The notes: generated by a model not told the origin, from the sequence alone. DNA of 64,000 bases from Glycomyces sp. L485 (GCF_022548875.1 NZ_JAKZEW010000017.1:1-64000); one strand, 5' to 3'. Positions 44,127-52,986 are shown, counted from the first letter of the stretch. Numbers and translations: made by a program.

Positions 44127-45083
44127 ATGACCATCGCCAGCACCGACCGACCCGCCCCCGCCGCGCCTGCCGCCTCGCACGAGGCGCGCAGGCGACGGCG
44201 CGGCCAGTTCTCGCGGGCCGAGCAACGGGCCGGAACGGCCTTCGCGATCCCCGCGATCGTCCTGCTCCTCGTGTTCGTCATCGGCCCGGCCGTGGTGGCG
44301 CTCGCCATGAGCTTCACCAACGCCAGGCTCATCTCACCGGTGGCGCCCGAATTCGTGGGGCTCGACAACTTCCGGCGTGCCTTCCTCGACGACGCGGTCT
44401 TCCACCGCTCGATCCTCAACACCTTCCTGTTCGCGGGGCTGGTCGTCCCGCTCCAGGGCGGGCTCGGCCTGGTGCTGGCGCTCCTGGTCAACCAGAAGCT
44501 CGCGGGGCGGAACTTCTTCCGCACCGTGTACTTCCTGCCGGTGATCACCTCGATGGTCGTCATAAGCCTCCTGTGGCGATTCCTCTACCAGGAGGAGGGC
44601 CTGGTCAACTCGGCCCTGTCGATGATCACCGGCGGGTTCTACGCCGGCCAGGCGTGGCTGGCGAACCCGTCGACCGCGATGTTCGCCATCGTCGTGATGA
44701 GCGTGTGGCAAGGCGTCGGCTTCCACATGGTCATCTGGCTCGCCGGCCTCCAGACCATCCCCGATGTCGTCTACGAGGCCGGCGCGCTCGACGGCTGCAC
44801 CCCCTGGCAGCGCTTCCGGCACATCACCCTGCCGCTGCTGAAGCCGACGTCCGTGTTCGTGCTGATCACCATCACCATCGCCGCGATGAGCCTGTTCGTG
44901 CAGGTCGACGTCATGACCGGCGGCGGGCCCCTCAACTCCACCAGTTCGATCGTCTTCCAGATCGTCCAGAAGGGCTTCGAGCAGCAGCAGATCGGCTACG
45001 GCGCCGCTCTCTCACTGATCTTCTTCTGCATGGTGTTCGCTCTGGCGCTCATCCAGCGCCGCCTGACCAGGGACAAGGACTAG
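44127..45083 (+). CDS. ABC sugar permease, MalF type
   Basis: A 318-residue inner-membrane permease with an Ala/Arg-rich cytoplasmic tail and six helices; EAA loop EAGALDGCTPWQRFRHI. AAGGAG at 44112-44117 sets the ATG, 14 bp after the binding protein stop. Partner of the next permease. Again no ATPase in the operon, pointing to a shared MsiK-type ATPase elsewhere in the genome. Confidence 0.94.
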   Translation: MTIASTDRPAPAAPAASHEARRRRRGQFSRAEQRAGTAFAIPAIVLLLVFVIGPAVVALAMSFTNARLISPVAPEFVGLDNFRRAFLDDAVFHRSILNTFLFAGLVVPLQGGLGLVLALLVNQKLAGRNFFRTVYFLPVITSMVVISLLWRFLYQEEGLVNSALSMITGGFYAGQAWLANPSTAMFAIVVMSVWQGVGFHMVIWLAGLQTIPDVVYEAGALDGCTPWQRFRHITLPLLKPTSVFVLITITIAAMSLFVQVDVMTGGGPLNSTSSIVFQIVQKGFEQQQIGYGAALSLIFFCMVFALALIQRRLTRDKD

Positions 45084-45087
45084 GCCA

Positions 45088-45990
45088 ATGACCACGACGG
45101 CTCTCAAGCACCCCGCTCCCGCAAGGCGGCTCTGGGTCTACCTGCCGATGACGATCCTGGCCGGGTTCTTCCTGTTCCCGATCGTGTTCATGGTCGCGGC
45201 CAGCCTCAAGACCGACCACCAGATCTTCGCCGACATGGACTCGCTGCGCGCGTTCCTGCCCGTCGGCGACGTCTCGTTCGCCAACTACGCCGCCGTTTTC
45301 GACCGAGTCCCGTTCTGGCGGTTCCTCGGCAACACCCTGTTCGTGACGTTCATGGTCACCGCGCTCGGCCTCGTCGTCAACTCCATGTGCGGCTACGCCC
45401 TCGCACGGATGAAATGGAAGGGCCGCGGCCTGGTCTTCGGCTTCATCATCGCCACGCTCATCCTGCCGTTCGACACCACGATCGTCCCGATGGTCTACCT
45501 CGTGGCGAACCTGCCGTGGATCGGATTCGACGGCTTCAGGCCGGTGCTGGAGATCGGGTGGCTCAACAGCTACCACGTGCAGATCGTGCCGTTCATCGTC
45601 AACGCCTTCACGATCTTCCTGTTCGCCCAGTACTTCAAGAGCCTCCCCAAAGGACTCGAGGAGGCCGCGGCGATGGACGGCGCCGGATGGCTGCGAACCT
45701 ACTGGCGCATCATCGTGCCACTGTCCAAACCGGTGTTCGCCACCGTCACCATTCTCATGGTCGTCACCTCCCCAGCCACCTGGAACGCCTACCTGTGGCC
45801 GCTCATGACCGTCCAGAGCGAGGAGCTGCGCCCGGTCATGGTCGGCGTCCAGTACTTCTTCCAGCTCGACACGTCCTGGGGCGAAGTCATGGCCTACATC
45901 TCGATGATCACGATCCCCATGGTCGCCGTCTTCATCGCCTTCCAACGATCCTTCATCCAGAGCATCGCCGGCGCCGGCATGAAGGACTGA
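45088..45990 (+). CDS. ABC sugar permease, MalG type
   Basis: A 300-residue permease with six helices (first: MTILAGFFLFPIVFMVAASL) and EAA loop EAAAMDGAGWLRTYWRI. It starts 4 bp after the MalF-type stop. Complete and ordinary for the family. Confidence 0.94.
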   Translation: MTTTALKHPAPARRLWVYLPMTILAGFFLFPIVFMVAASLKTDHQIFADMDSLRAFLPVGDVSFANYAAVFDRVPFWRFLGNTLFVTFMVTALGLVVNSMCGYALARMKWKGRGLVFGFIIATLILPFDTTIVPMVYLVANLPWIGFDGFRPVLEIGWLNSYHVQIVPFIVNAFTIFLFAQYFKSLPKGLEEAAAMDGAGWLRTYWRIIVPLSKPVFATVTILMVVTSPATWNAYLWPLMTVQSEELRPVMVGVQYFFQLDTSWGEVMAYISMITIPMVAVFIAFQRSFIQSIAGAGMKD

Positions 45991-46031
45991 ACCACCGGTT
46001 CCCGAGACACCCGACACCGCAAAGGAAACCA

Positions 46032-46979
46032 ATGCTCAAGCTCGCCGACCACTGGGTCTGGGACTCGTGGTACGCCACCGACGACGCCGGACGCCACCAC
46101 GCGTTCTTCCTGCGCGCCTCCCGGGCGCTGCAGGAGGAGGAGCGGCGCCACCAGCGGGCCTCGATCGGGCACGCCGTCTCCGACGACCTGGCCGACTGGA
46201 CCCTGCTGCCCGACGCGCTGGTCTTCGACGACGGTCCCGCCTGGGACGACCGGGCCACCTGGACCGGTTCGGTGGTGCGCGGCGACGACGGCCGGTGGCG
46301 CCTGTTCTACACCGGCGTCTCGCACGCAGATGACGGCAAGGTGCAGCGGATCGGCTCGGCGGCCTCCGACGACCTCATCACCTGGCACCGGCTGCCGGGC
46401 CCGCAGGTGGAGGCCGACGCACGCTTCTACGAGAAGTACCGCCCCGGCTCGGACTGGTTCGACGAGGCCTGCCGCGACCCGTGGGTGTTCCGCGACCCGG
46501 CCGGCGCGGGCTGGCACATGCTGTTCACCGCGCGCGTCGACGGCCCCGAGCCGGCCCGCGAGCGCGGCGTGGTCGGCCACGCCAGGTCGTCCGACCTGGA
46601 CTCGTGGGAGGTGCTGCCGCCGCTGAGCCGCCCGGACGCGCTCGGCTTCGGGCAGATCGAGGTGCCCCAGCTGCACCGGGTGGACGGCCAGTGGCTGCTG
46701 CTGTTCTGCTGCGGTCCGAACGAGGCGTCGGACGCCCGCCGAGCCTTGGGCGAGATCGGCGACAACTTCACGGTGCCGGTCGAGGACTTCCTGGGCGGCT
46801 TCGACATCGCGAAGGCGAAGCCGTTCGCACACGAGAGCCTGTACGCTGCCCGTCTCCACGACATCGACGGGCAGGCGCATATCATCGGCTTCCGGAACTT
46901 CGAGGACGGCGAGTTCGTCGGCGAGATCGCCGACCCGGTCCCTGTGCGTTGGAACGGAGAGAGGCTGGTGTGCAAATGA
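46032..46979 (+). CDS. GH32/GH68-like (clan GH-J) hydrolase
   Basis: A 315-residue intracellular five-bladed beta-propeller glycosidase. The pattern fits clan GH-J: probable nucleophile Asp11 in WVWDSWY, the Arg-Asp-Pro motif at 148-150 (EACRDPWVF), and acid/base Glu210 in GQIEVPQLH. It lacks the NDPNG motif and the C-terminal beta-sandwich of typical invertases, so it is a short atypical member. Placed between a sugar importer and a PfkB kinase, a fructoside-releasing role is likely. AAAGGAAA precedes the ATG. Confidence 0.75.
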   Translation: MLKLADHWVWDSWYATDDAGRHHAFFLRASRALQEEERRHQRASIGHAVSDDLADWTLLPDALVFDDGPAWDDRATWTGSVVRGDDGRWRLFYTGVSHADDGKVQRIGSAASDDLITWHRLPGPQVEADARFYEKYRPGSDWFDEACRDPWVFRDPAGAGWHMLFTARVDGPEPARERGVVGHARSSDLDSWEVLPPLSRPDALGFGQIEVPQLHRVDGQWLLLFCCGPNEASDARRALGEIGDNFTVPVEDFLGGFDIAKAKPFAHESLYAARLHDIDGQAHIIGFRNFEDGEFVGEIADPVPVRWNGERLVCK

Positions 46980-47890
46980 TCGGCGTGATCGGCGAGGCCC
47001 TGATCGACCTGGAGGTGTCAGAGGCCGAGCCGCGGCGCCCGACGGCGCATCCGGGCGGCAGCCCCATGAACGTCGCGGTCACACTGGGCCGCTTGGAGTC
47101 CGAAACGGCGTTCTTGGGGCGGCTGTCGTCGGACGCTTTCGGGCGGCTGCTGCGCGGCCACCTCGCCGACTCGGGGGTGGACCTGCGGTGCGCGGTCGAC
47201 GCCTCCGAGCCGACCAGTCTGGCGATCGTCTCGGTCGCCCCTGACGGATCGGCGAGCTACTCGTTCCACGTGTCGGGTACCGCCGACTGGCAGTGGACGG
47301 CCGCCGAGCTGCCGGGGGATCCGGGCTTGGACGCCGTCCACGCCGGGTCGCTCGCGCTGGCTGTGGAACCTGGCGCTGCGGTGGTCGAGCGGTGGCTGGC
47401 GGGGTTGAGCACCGACACGACGGTGAGCCTGGACCCGAACGTGCGCCCGGCGCTGCTGGGCGATCGGGAGGCGTTCCGGGACCGGATCGACCGGTGGCTG
47501 GCGTTCTCCTCGATCGTGAAGGTCTCGCATGAGGATCTGGAGTGGATCTGGCCGGGCGCCGACCAGGCCGAGCTGGCGCGGCATTGGGTCGACAAGGGCC
47601 GCGAGCTGGTCGTGGTGACGCGCGGCGGAGACGGCTCGCTCGTGGTGTGCGGCGGCGAGACGTTCGAGGTGCCCGCGGCGGAGACCGACATGGTGGACAC
47701 GGTCGGTGCCGGGGACGCGTTCAGCGGCGGCCTGCTCGACTGGCTGGGCCGGCACGACCGGCTGCGGCCGGAGGGCCTGGCGCGCCTGAGCGCGGGCGAG
47801 GCGCGAACGGCGGTCGAGTTCGCCTCCGAGGTCGCGGCGATCACCTGCTCGCGGGCGGGCGCGAACCCGCCCCGCCGCGACGAGCTGTGA
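46976..47890 (+). CDS. PfkB-family carbohydrate kinase, probable fructokinase
   Basis: A 304-residue ribokinase-family kinase. N-terminal GEALIDLEV and GGSPMNVAVTLGRL segments and the C-terminal ATP/anion-hole motif DTVGAGDAFSGGLLDWL with catalytic Asp are intact. Substrate motifs fit bacterial fructokinases. ATG overlaps the upstream stop by 4 bp (ATGA); a GTG two codons earlier is an alternative. It would trap fructose released by the hydrolase as fructose-6-phosphate. Last gene of the operon. Confidence 0.88.
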   Translation: MIGVIGEALIDLEVSEAEPRRPTAHPGGSPMNVAVTLGRLESETAFLGRLSSDAFGRLLRGHLADSGVDLRCAVDASEPTSLAIVSVAPDGSASYSFHVSGTADWQWTAAELPGDPGLDAVHAGSLALAVEPGAAVVERWLAGLSTDTTVSLDPNVRPALLGDREAFRDRIDRWLAFSSIVKVSHEDLEWIWPGADQAELARHWVDKGRELVVVTRGGDGSLVVCGGETFEVPAAETDMVDTVGAGDAFSGGLLDWLGRHDRLRPEGLARLSAGEARTAVEFASEVAAITCSRAGANPPRRDEL

Positions 47891-47900
47891 AGATGCGCTG

Positions 47901-47930
47901 GGCCCGTCACTCGGTATCGAGTGCCGGGCC
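47901..47930 (+). terminator. Hairpin ending the lacI-to-kinase operon
   Basis: GGCCCG and CACTCG pair with CGAGTG and CGGGCC around a GTAT loop with one internal T/C mismatch, starting 10 bp after the kinase stop. Confidence 0.75.
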
Positions 47931-47954
47931 GTGAGTCGCTCTGACGCCCGGGTG

Positions 47955-48197
47955 TCACCCGTCCTTGAAGAGATCCTCGATGTTCGATACGTACGGCGTC
48001 TTGAGTAGCCAGGCTTGCAGCTGCTCGGGGTCGAGGCACGAGGTGATGCGCTCCCGGTCGGCATCGCTGAACCGGACGCCTCTCTTGTCGAGAAGCGCGA
48101 TGATTCCGTCGGCAAGGCCTTCCGCGCGGAATTCTTGACGGAGTTCTGAGACGTATCCGAAACTCATGGTCTTCATTATCTTCTTCCAGATCTCTCG
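47955..48197 (-). pseudogene. C-terminal remnant of an Rpn-family (PD-(D/E)XK) protein
   Basis: About 80 codons: EIWKKIMKTMSFGYVSELRQ, then AEGLADGIIALLDKRG, SDADRERITSCLDPEQLQAW and VSNIEDLF. This matches the C-terminal helical part of actinobacterial Rpn/YhgA-like putative transposases and nucleases, in which the same ARGV...DRERI-TDLDQLDTW pattern recurs. The nuclease domain is absent upstream. An ATG (48176) could still give a 73-residue protein. Confidence 0.6.
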
Positions 48198-48265
48198 TTG
48201 GCAACCTTCGCCGAGACCGCCCTCGGAGGAACAGCGGTTGCCCCGGACCGCCACTACCCGGTCTC

Positions 48266-48290
48266 GGCGTGCCCACGAAGCGGGCACGCC
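48266..48290 (-). terminator. Perfect 9-bp hairpin
   Basis: GGCGTGCCC and GGGCACGCC pair across a 7-base loop, 11 bp beyond the stop of the hypothetical gene upstream on the minus strand. Confidence 0.7.
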
Positions 48291-48300
48291 TTCTCCATCT

Positions 48301-48711
48301 TCAGAGTTCTAGGAGCCTGATGCCTGCGGCGATGTGCTTGACCTCTTCGATGCCTTGGCGGCCGAAGGGGTCGCGGACTTCGGCCGCCAGGCCCGGTTCG
48401 AGGAGCACCACCGCTTCGCGTTCTCCGGCGAAACCGTTGTCGCCCAGCGGCTCTGTCGCCCAGTCGGCGTCCTTCTCGTGGTAGTCGATGAGGAACTCCC
48501 GCAGGCCCTCCGCGTCGGTCAGGCGCGCGCCGCGCATGGCGTGGACTTGGAGGTCGACGCGCCATGCGTCCTCGATCTGCGACTCCCACACGCGCTGCAC
48601 GAACTCGACTTTGCCCCACTCGAACTCGAAGTCGGACGGCTCGCCGAGCCTTTCGGGCAGATAGGTCATGGCGAGGCGATCGATGGCGTCGTTCTGCTGC
48701 CTGATACTCAT
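48301..48711 (-). CDS. Hypothetical protein, about 136 residues
   Basis: Small acidic soluble protein (MSIRQQNDAIDRLAMTYLPE... ending IEEVKHIAAGIRLLEL), no signal or membrane segment. Trp- and Glu-rich helices are visible (FVQRVWESQIEDAWRVDL). No family recognised. The start is uncertain: the frame is open to 48762, where another ATG would add 17 residues, and neither has a clear ribosome-binding site. It lies beside the Rpn remnant in a small accessory patch. Confidence 0.65.
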   Translation of the reverse strand: MSIRQQNDAIDRLAMTYLPERLGEPSDFEFEWGKVEFVQRVWESQIEDAWRVDLQVHAMRGARLTDAEGLREFLIDYHEKDADWATEPLGDNGFAGEREAVVLLEPGLAAEVRDPFGRQGIEEVKHIAAGIRLLEL

Positions 48712-48871
48712 GTCGACATTGTACTTTCTGACCGCCCTACGACTGTTGTTCGTCGAAATCATGTATGTCCGAAACTCGCCGTGCTCGTCAGAGATATGTG
48801 GTCTGTGCGTCGAACATTGCGTTCACTCTGCGCCTGGTCGGGTCATCCCAAGACCTCGCGCCGCCGTCGAA

Positions 48872-49366
48872 TCAGAGGGAGACGACGCTGATGAGCGCCG
48901 TCAGGCCCGCGAGGCTTGAGCCGACGATGCCGAGCACCAGGCCGGTCGTCGCCAGGCCGCGGCCCGAGACCCCGCCCGCGGCGCGCCGGATCTGGCGCCG
49001 CGAATACACCGCCAGCACGATCGAGCCGCCGCCGAGCAGCGCCGTCAACATGAAGAACGTCAGGCCCGCCCACGGGCTGAACGCGGCGAACACCAGCCCC
49101 GGCAGGGACGCCGGAATAGCGCCGATCCCGGCCACGAGCGACCCGATCGCCGGCCCCGACGGTATCGGTTTGAGACGAGGTTGCACCAGGAAGAACCCGT
49201 CGACCATGGCAGGTGCTGGGACTGCCATCGGCGGCCATTGGACCGAATGCGGCTGATAGACGGGCCCGGGATACGAGCCCCATCCCGGACGGGGGTGCTG
49301 CTGCGGTGCCGGCTGAGGGTAGGCCGGCGGCTGCATTTGGGGCTGGTACGGGTCCTGAGCGTTCAC
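48872..49366 (-). CDS. DUF4190-type small membrane protein
   Basis: A 164-residue protein: Pro/Gln-rich cytoplasmic N-terminus (about 60 residues, PQMQPPAYPQPAPQQHP) followed by the DUF4190 pattern of two hydrophobic segments (AIGSLVAGIGAIPASLPGLV and GLATTGLVLGIVGSSLAGLT) around a short loop with RRQIRRAAGGVSGRG. Such proteins are common in actinomycetes, of unknown function. Confidence 0.82.
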   Translation of the reverse strand: MNAQDPYQPQMQPPAYPQPAPQQHPRPGWGSYPGPVYQPHSVQWPPMAVPAPAMVDGFFLVQPRLKPIPSGPAIGSLVAGIGAIPASLPGLVFAAFSPWAGLTFFMLTALLGGGSIVLAVYSRRQIRRAAGGVSGRGLATTGLVLGIVGSSLAGLTALISVVSL

Positions 49367-49375
49367 GGCCCCAGC

Positions 49376-49591
49376 CTATCTATTGCGCAGCGAACGTGCG
49401 ACCTCCTCGAAGTACTCGTCGACTTCCCCGGTGTCGTAACCGCGCATGGTCATCTGGAAGCCGAGGTTGGTGAGTGAATCCGGGTGCGGGGGCGCGCCGG
49501 CCTCCATCGCCCTGCCAATGCGTGACACCGCTCGGTCAACTTGGGTTCGGTCGTATCCGCGAAAGCGGACAGAGAAGAAGGGGTTCTCCAT
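49376..49591 (-). CDS. Small protein with two DivIVA-like motifs
   Basis: A 71-residue protein containing the DivIVA N-terminal motif twice: FFSVRFRGYDRTQVDRAVSR and FQMTMRGYDTGEVDEYFEEV. DivIVA binds curved membranes through this motif, normally once and followed by a long coiled coil; here the coiled coil is missing. It could be a regulator or adaptor of polar growth proteins. It starts at ATG (MENPFFSV) and lies 9 bp upstream of the DUF4190 gene, so they may be co-transcribed. Confidence 0.75.
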   Translation of the reverse strand: MENPFFSVRFRGYDRTQVDRAVSRIGRAMEAGAPPHPDSLTNLGFQMTMRGYDTGEVDEYFEEVARSLRNR

Positions 49592-49684
49592 ACGTCACAG
49601 TGTGCCAGGTGATCGCCACCCGGTGAGAGCGCCCTGCCGTTTGGGTCACCATCCATTCACATACCGACACCTAACGGACACAAG

Positions 49685-51814
49685 CTAGGTCAGGACACGC
49701 TTCCACCGGCTGCCACTCGCGTCAGCCTCGCGGCAGTAGGCCAGGGCGATACGGGCGGCGGCTTCGGCGTCGGCCTCGTCCACCGAGCCGGGCGCGAACG
49801 CCGCCTGATTCACCAGCCGCGGCAGGCCCTCGGCAGAAGCGCCGACCGTCCCGGCCCGAGCGGCGGCCTCCTCGGCGTTCGCGTGCGCGCCGACTTCGAC
49901 CCCGGCGCGGGCCGCCGAGCCGAGGACCTCGGCCCACGCCCCGGCCACCCGTTCGGCCGGGCTCCCGCGCCGCAGCCGACGCCGCCGGCGGAGTCTCCGG
50001 CGCGCCTTGAGGATCAGCGGGATTGAGCCGATCACCAAGGCGGCGGCGATCCACCACGCCCAGGTCGGGATGACGTCGTTCGCCGCGCTGGTCGCGGCGT
50101 CGAAGTCGCCCTGGTCGTCCTCCAGAGCCGGGTCGTTGAAGTCCTCGGCGTCGCCGCCTCCGGACTCGGGCTCGGGCTCCTCGGTCGCCTCTTCTTCGAG
50201 CTCGTCGAGGGTCTCCTCGGGCGGGACCGGCGCGACGCCCCCTGCGGGCATGGGGTCGAAGCGGACCCAGCCGACGCCGTCGAAAGCGATCTCGGGCCAG
50301 GCCAGGCCCTGCGCGGCGGTGACGGTGGATGGCCCGCCGGGGACGTCGAAGCCGACGACGACGCGGCTGGGCAGGCCGGCGAGGCGGGCGATGAGCGCGT
50401 AGGTCGCGGCGAACTGCTCGCTGGTGCCCCGCTGGCCGCCTGCCTCGACGGGGGCCTCGAGGAAGAATTCGAGCGCCGGGTAGTCGTGGCCGGAGGGCGA
50501 CTCGGGGTCGAAGCCGTAGTGCTGGGAAAGGAAGTCGGCCAGGCCCTGGGCGCGGTCGTAGGGAGTGTCGTAGGTGGCCGTGATGTAGTCGGCGATGGCC
50601 GTCATGCCCTCGGGGGCTCCCGGCGGCATGGCGACGCTGACCGGGTCGGACAGGTCGGGGCGGGCGCCGACGGCGTCCTCGGGGTCCACGATGAGCGGGT
50701 CGGAGCCGACGTGGAAGGTGTCGCCGGTGGCGAGCCCGTCGGGGGTGAGGAGCCCTCTGGTCCGAAGGTTGACGGCGACGGGCAGGTCGGTGACGGCGGC
50801 CGGGTCGGCGACCGCCGGCACGAGTTTGCCGCCGAGCTCGATGATCTCCACCTCGGCGGCGAAACCGCCGTCGCCAGAGCCGGGCAGGACCGACCCGGCG
50901 GTGCGGAAGTCGCCGCCGGCCTGCCAGGTGACGCCGTCGTACTCGGTGAGGACGCCGAGGCGCATAGCGGCGTCGCCGTCGATGTCGGCGCGGAACAGCT
51001 CCCGGTCGGGGTTCTTGGCCCATTCGGGGATGCGCGCGAGCGGGTTGAGGTCGATGTCGGTCAGCTGCGGCGGTTCGACCAGCTCGCGCGGGTCGCCGGG
51101 GCTCGTGGTGACCAGTCGCGTCGCCATGGGCGCCAGCGCGGCGACGGCCACGAGCAGGACCGCGGCGCCGATCACCGAGCCGACGAGTGTCGCCGAGCGC
51201 CTGGGGGCGCCGCCGTCGACACGGGCGTCGCTGTCGGGTCTCCTGCCGGGCGGCGCGGAAGTCGCGGCCAGGGCGACTGCGGCGAGCAGGCAGTAGACGA
51301 CGGTGACGGCGATGGCGGGGTCGGCGTTGGGGCCGACGAGGTAGAGACCGGCGGTGTACAGCAGCGTCGGCGGCAGGCAGCCTGAGAGCGTGCGGCCGTA
51401 GCGGATCGCGAGCTCGCAGGCGAGGGTGGCGGCGAGCCAGGTGAGGAAGACGGGGACGCCGACGGTGTCGGGGGCGGGTTCGACGGGGATGAGCGCGGTG
51501 AGCGTGCGGGGGACGGCGTTGACGATCGCGTCGACCACGACGGTCGGTAGCGGCTCGGCGCCGTCGGCGGTGAGGGCGAAAGAGCCGATGAGGTACGCGG
51601 CGAGTCCCCAGAAGGATACTGACGCGGCGAGCCAGGGGGGCTTGTTGCGCAGCAGGAAGCCGACGGCGAACGCGGCGACGGCGGCTCCGGCGACCAGCCC
51701 GGTGAGGACGGGGCCGTGGTAGACGCGGGCGGCGACCGTGCCGGCCAGCGCGCACATGACCGTCAGGCACGCGGCGACGACGGCGATTCGGAGTCGGTAG
51801 CGGCTCACTCTCAT
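49685..51814 (-). CDS. Transglutaminase-like membrane protein (TgpA type), degenerate active site
   Basis: A 709-residue protein: N-terminal block of about six transmembrane helices (to about 200), a large extracellular part with a transglutaminase-like domain about residues 400-530, an acidic linker (LDELEEEATEEPEPESGG), another helix (IPTWAWWIAAALVIGSIPL), and a cytoplasmic C-terminal DUF4129-like segment. In the core GTSEQFAATYALIARLAGLP the catalytic Cys position is Ser or Glu, and GLAWPEIAF has Leu where His is expected; Asp in RFDPMP remains. It is coupled to the DUF58 gene by a 4-bp overlap. Confidence 0.88.
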   Translation of the reverse strand: MRVSRYRLRIAVVAACLTVMCALAGTVAARVYHGPVLTGLVAGAAVAAFAVGFLLRNKPPWLAASVSFWGLAAYLIGSFALTADGAEPLPTVVVDAIVNAVPRTLTALIPVEPAPDTVGVPVFLTWLAATLACELAIRYGRTLSGCLPPTLLYTAGLYLVGPNADPAIAVTVVYCLLAAVALAATSAPPGRRPDSDARVDGGAPRRSATLVGSVIGAAVLLVAVAALAPMATRLVTTSPGDPRELVEPPQLTDIDLNPLARIPEWAKNPDRELFRADIDGDAAMRLGVLTEYDGVTWQAGGDFRTAGSVLPGSGDGGFAAEVEIIELGGKLVPAVADPAAVTDLPVAVNLRTRGLLTPDGLATGDTFHVGSDPLIVDPEDAVGARPDLSDPVSVAMPPGAPEGMTAIADYITATYDTPYDRAQGLADFLSQHYGFDPESPSGHDYPALEFFLEAPVEAGGQRGTSEQFAATYALIARLAGLPSRVVVGFDVPGGPSTVTAAQGLAWPEIAFDGVGWVRFDPMPAGGVAPVPPEETLDELEEEATEEPEPESGGGDAEDFNDPALEDDQGDFDAATSAANDVIPTWAWWIAAALVIGSIPLILKARRRLRRRRRLRRGSPAERVAGAWAEVLGSAARAGVEVGAHANAEEAAARAGTVGASAEGLPRLVNQAAFAPGSVDEADAEAAARIALAYCREADASGSRWKRVLT

Positions 51815-52986
51815 AGGGCCGCGCCTCCGCCGTCCCAGGCCGCGGCGAACTGCTCGCCGTCAGCGGCCTTGAGCGAGGGCAGACCGCCGACGAGCACGGC
51901 GGAGGTGTGGAGGCCGGGCGCGAGGTGGACGGCGATGACGACGGGGTAGACGCGTTTGAGTGCGGCGAGGCGGGCCGTGGGGGGCTCGGTGCCGGTGATC
52001 CACACGAGGGTGTCGCCGAAGCGGCCCGCGGTGAGGCGGGCGACGTAGGCGCCGAGGGAATCGGTGGCGTCGCAGGCGAGTTCGGCGAGGAGGTCGCCGT
52101 AGGCGTCGCGGCCGCTCCCGGAGAGGGCGCTGCCGGAGGCGGTGACGAGCGCGGCGTGGTATTCGGCGCGGAAGCAGGCGGTGAGGACCGAGTAGGCGGC
52201 CTCGCAGGCGGCTTCGAAGGAGTCCGGGCCCGTCCAGGATTCGGCCCGGTCGTCCAGTGCCACGGCCACTGTGGGCATCGAGGTGTCGACGTGTTCTTTG
52301 ACCATGAGCTGGCCGATGCGCGCCGACGTGCGCCAGTGGACGTGCCGCAGTTCGTCGCCGATGACGTATTCGCGCAGCGAGTGGAACGTCAGTGACCCCT
52401 GTTCGACCTTGTCGGCGGTGCCCTCCAGGGAGCGGGCGAAGCCGTCGGGCGTGCGCCCGAGCGTCCACAGTCGCGGGTGAACCCAGAGGCGGGCGGTGGG
52501 CCCGAACGAGCCCGCGGTGGCCGCGAGCCCGAGGAGGTCGCGCTTGCCGATGCCGAGCGGTCCGGCGTCGACCACGCCGCGCCGCTCGGCGCGGATCGCG
52601 TAGGTCGCGTTCGCCGACTTGCCGGGCCGCAGTCGCGCCAGCGGGACCGCGACGCGGCGGGTGGCCTGCGCGACGCCGCTGTGGCTGTCGACGGCGCGGG
52701 CGTTGACCGACCGCCAGCGCCCGGCGTTGCGCACCTCCAGAGCGACCGTGGCGCTCTGCCCCACCGAGACGCGGTCGGGCGCGACCGAGCGCTCGACTTC
52801 GAGGTTCGGTTTCGCGGCGATGACGGAGACCGCGGCGGCGCACGCGAGGCCGGCGGCGGCGCCGATCGCGACGAGTTCGGGATAGCCCCACTGCCAGCCC
52901 GCGAGGATCAGTACAGCCGCCGCTGCGGCCAGTCCGACTCCCCGCGCGGTCACCGGGACCGCACGGAGGAACTCCAGGCGGTTCAT
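51811..52986 (-). CDS. DUF58-family (VWA-like) protein
   Basis: A 391-residue protein with two N-terminal transmembrane helices (GVGLAAAAAVLILAGWQWGY, ELVAIGAAAGLACAAAVSVI) and the DUF58 core motif EYVIGDELRHVHWRTSAR near residue 210. DUF58 proteins accompany MoxR ATPases and are thought to act as adaptors with a von Willebrand-like fold. Overlaps its neighbours by 4 bp on both sides, so MoxR-DUF58-transglutaminase are translated as one unit. Confidence 0.93.
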   Translation of the reverse strand: MNRLEFLRAVPVTARGVGLAAAAAVLILAGWQWGYPELVAIGAAAGLACAAAVSVIAAKPNLEVERSVAPDRVSVGQSATVALEVRNAGRWRSVNARAVDSHSGVAQATRRVAVPLARLRPGKSANATYAIRAERRGVVDAGPLGIGKRDLLGLAATAGSFGPTARLWVHPRLWTLGRTPDGFARSLEGTADKVEQGSLTFHSLREYVIGDELRHVHWRTSARIGQLMVKEHVDTSMPTVAVALDDRAESWTGPDSFEAACEAAYSVLTACFRAEYHAALVTASGSALSGSGRDAYGDLLAELACDATDSLGAYVARLTAGRFGDTLVWITGTEPPTARLAALKRVYPVVIAVHLAPGLHTSAVLVGGLPSLKAADGEQFAAAWDGGGAAL

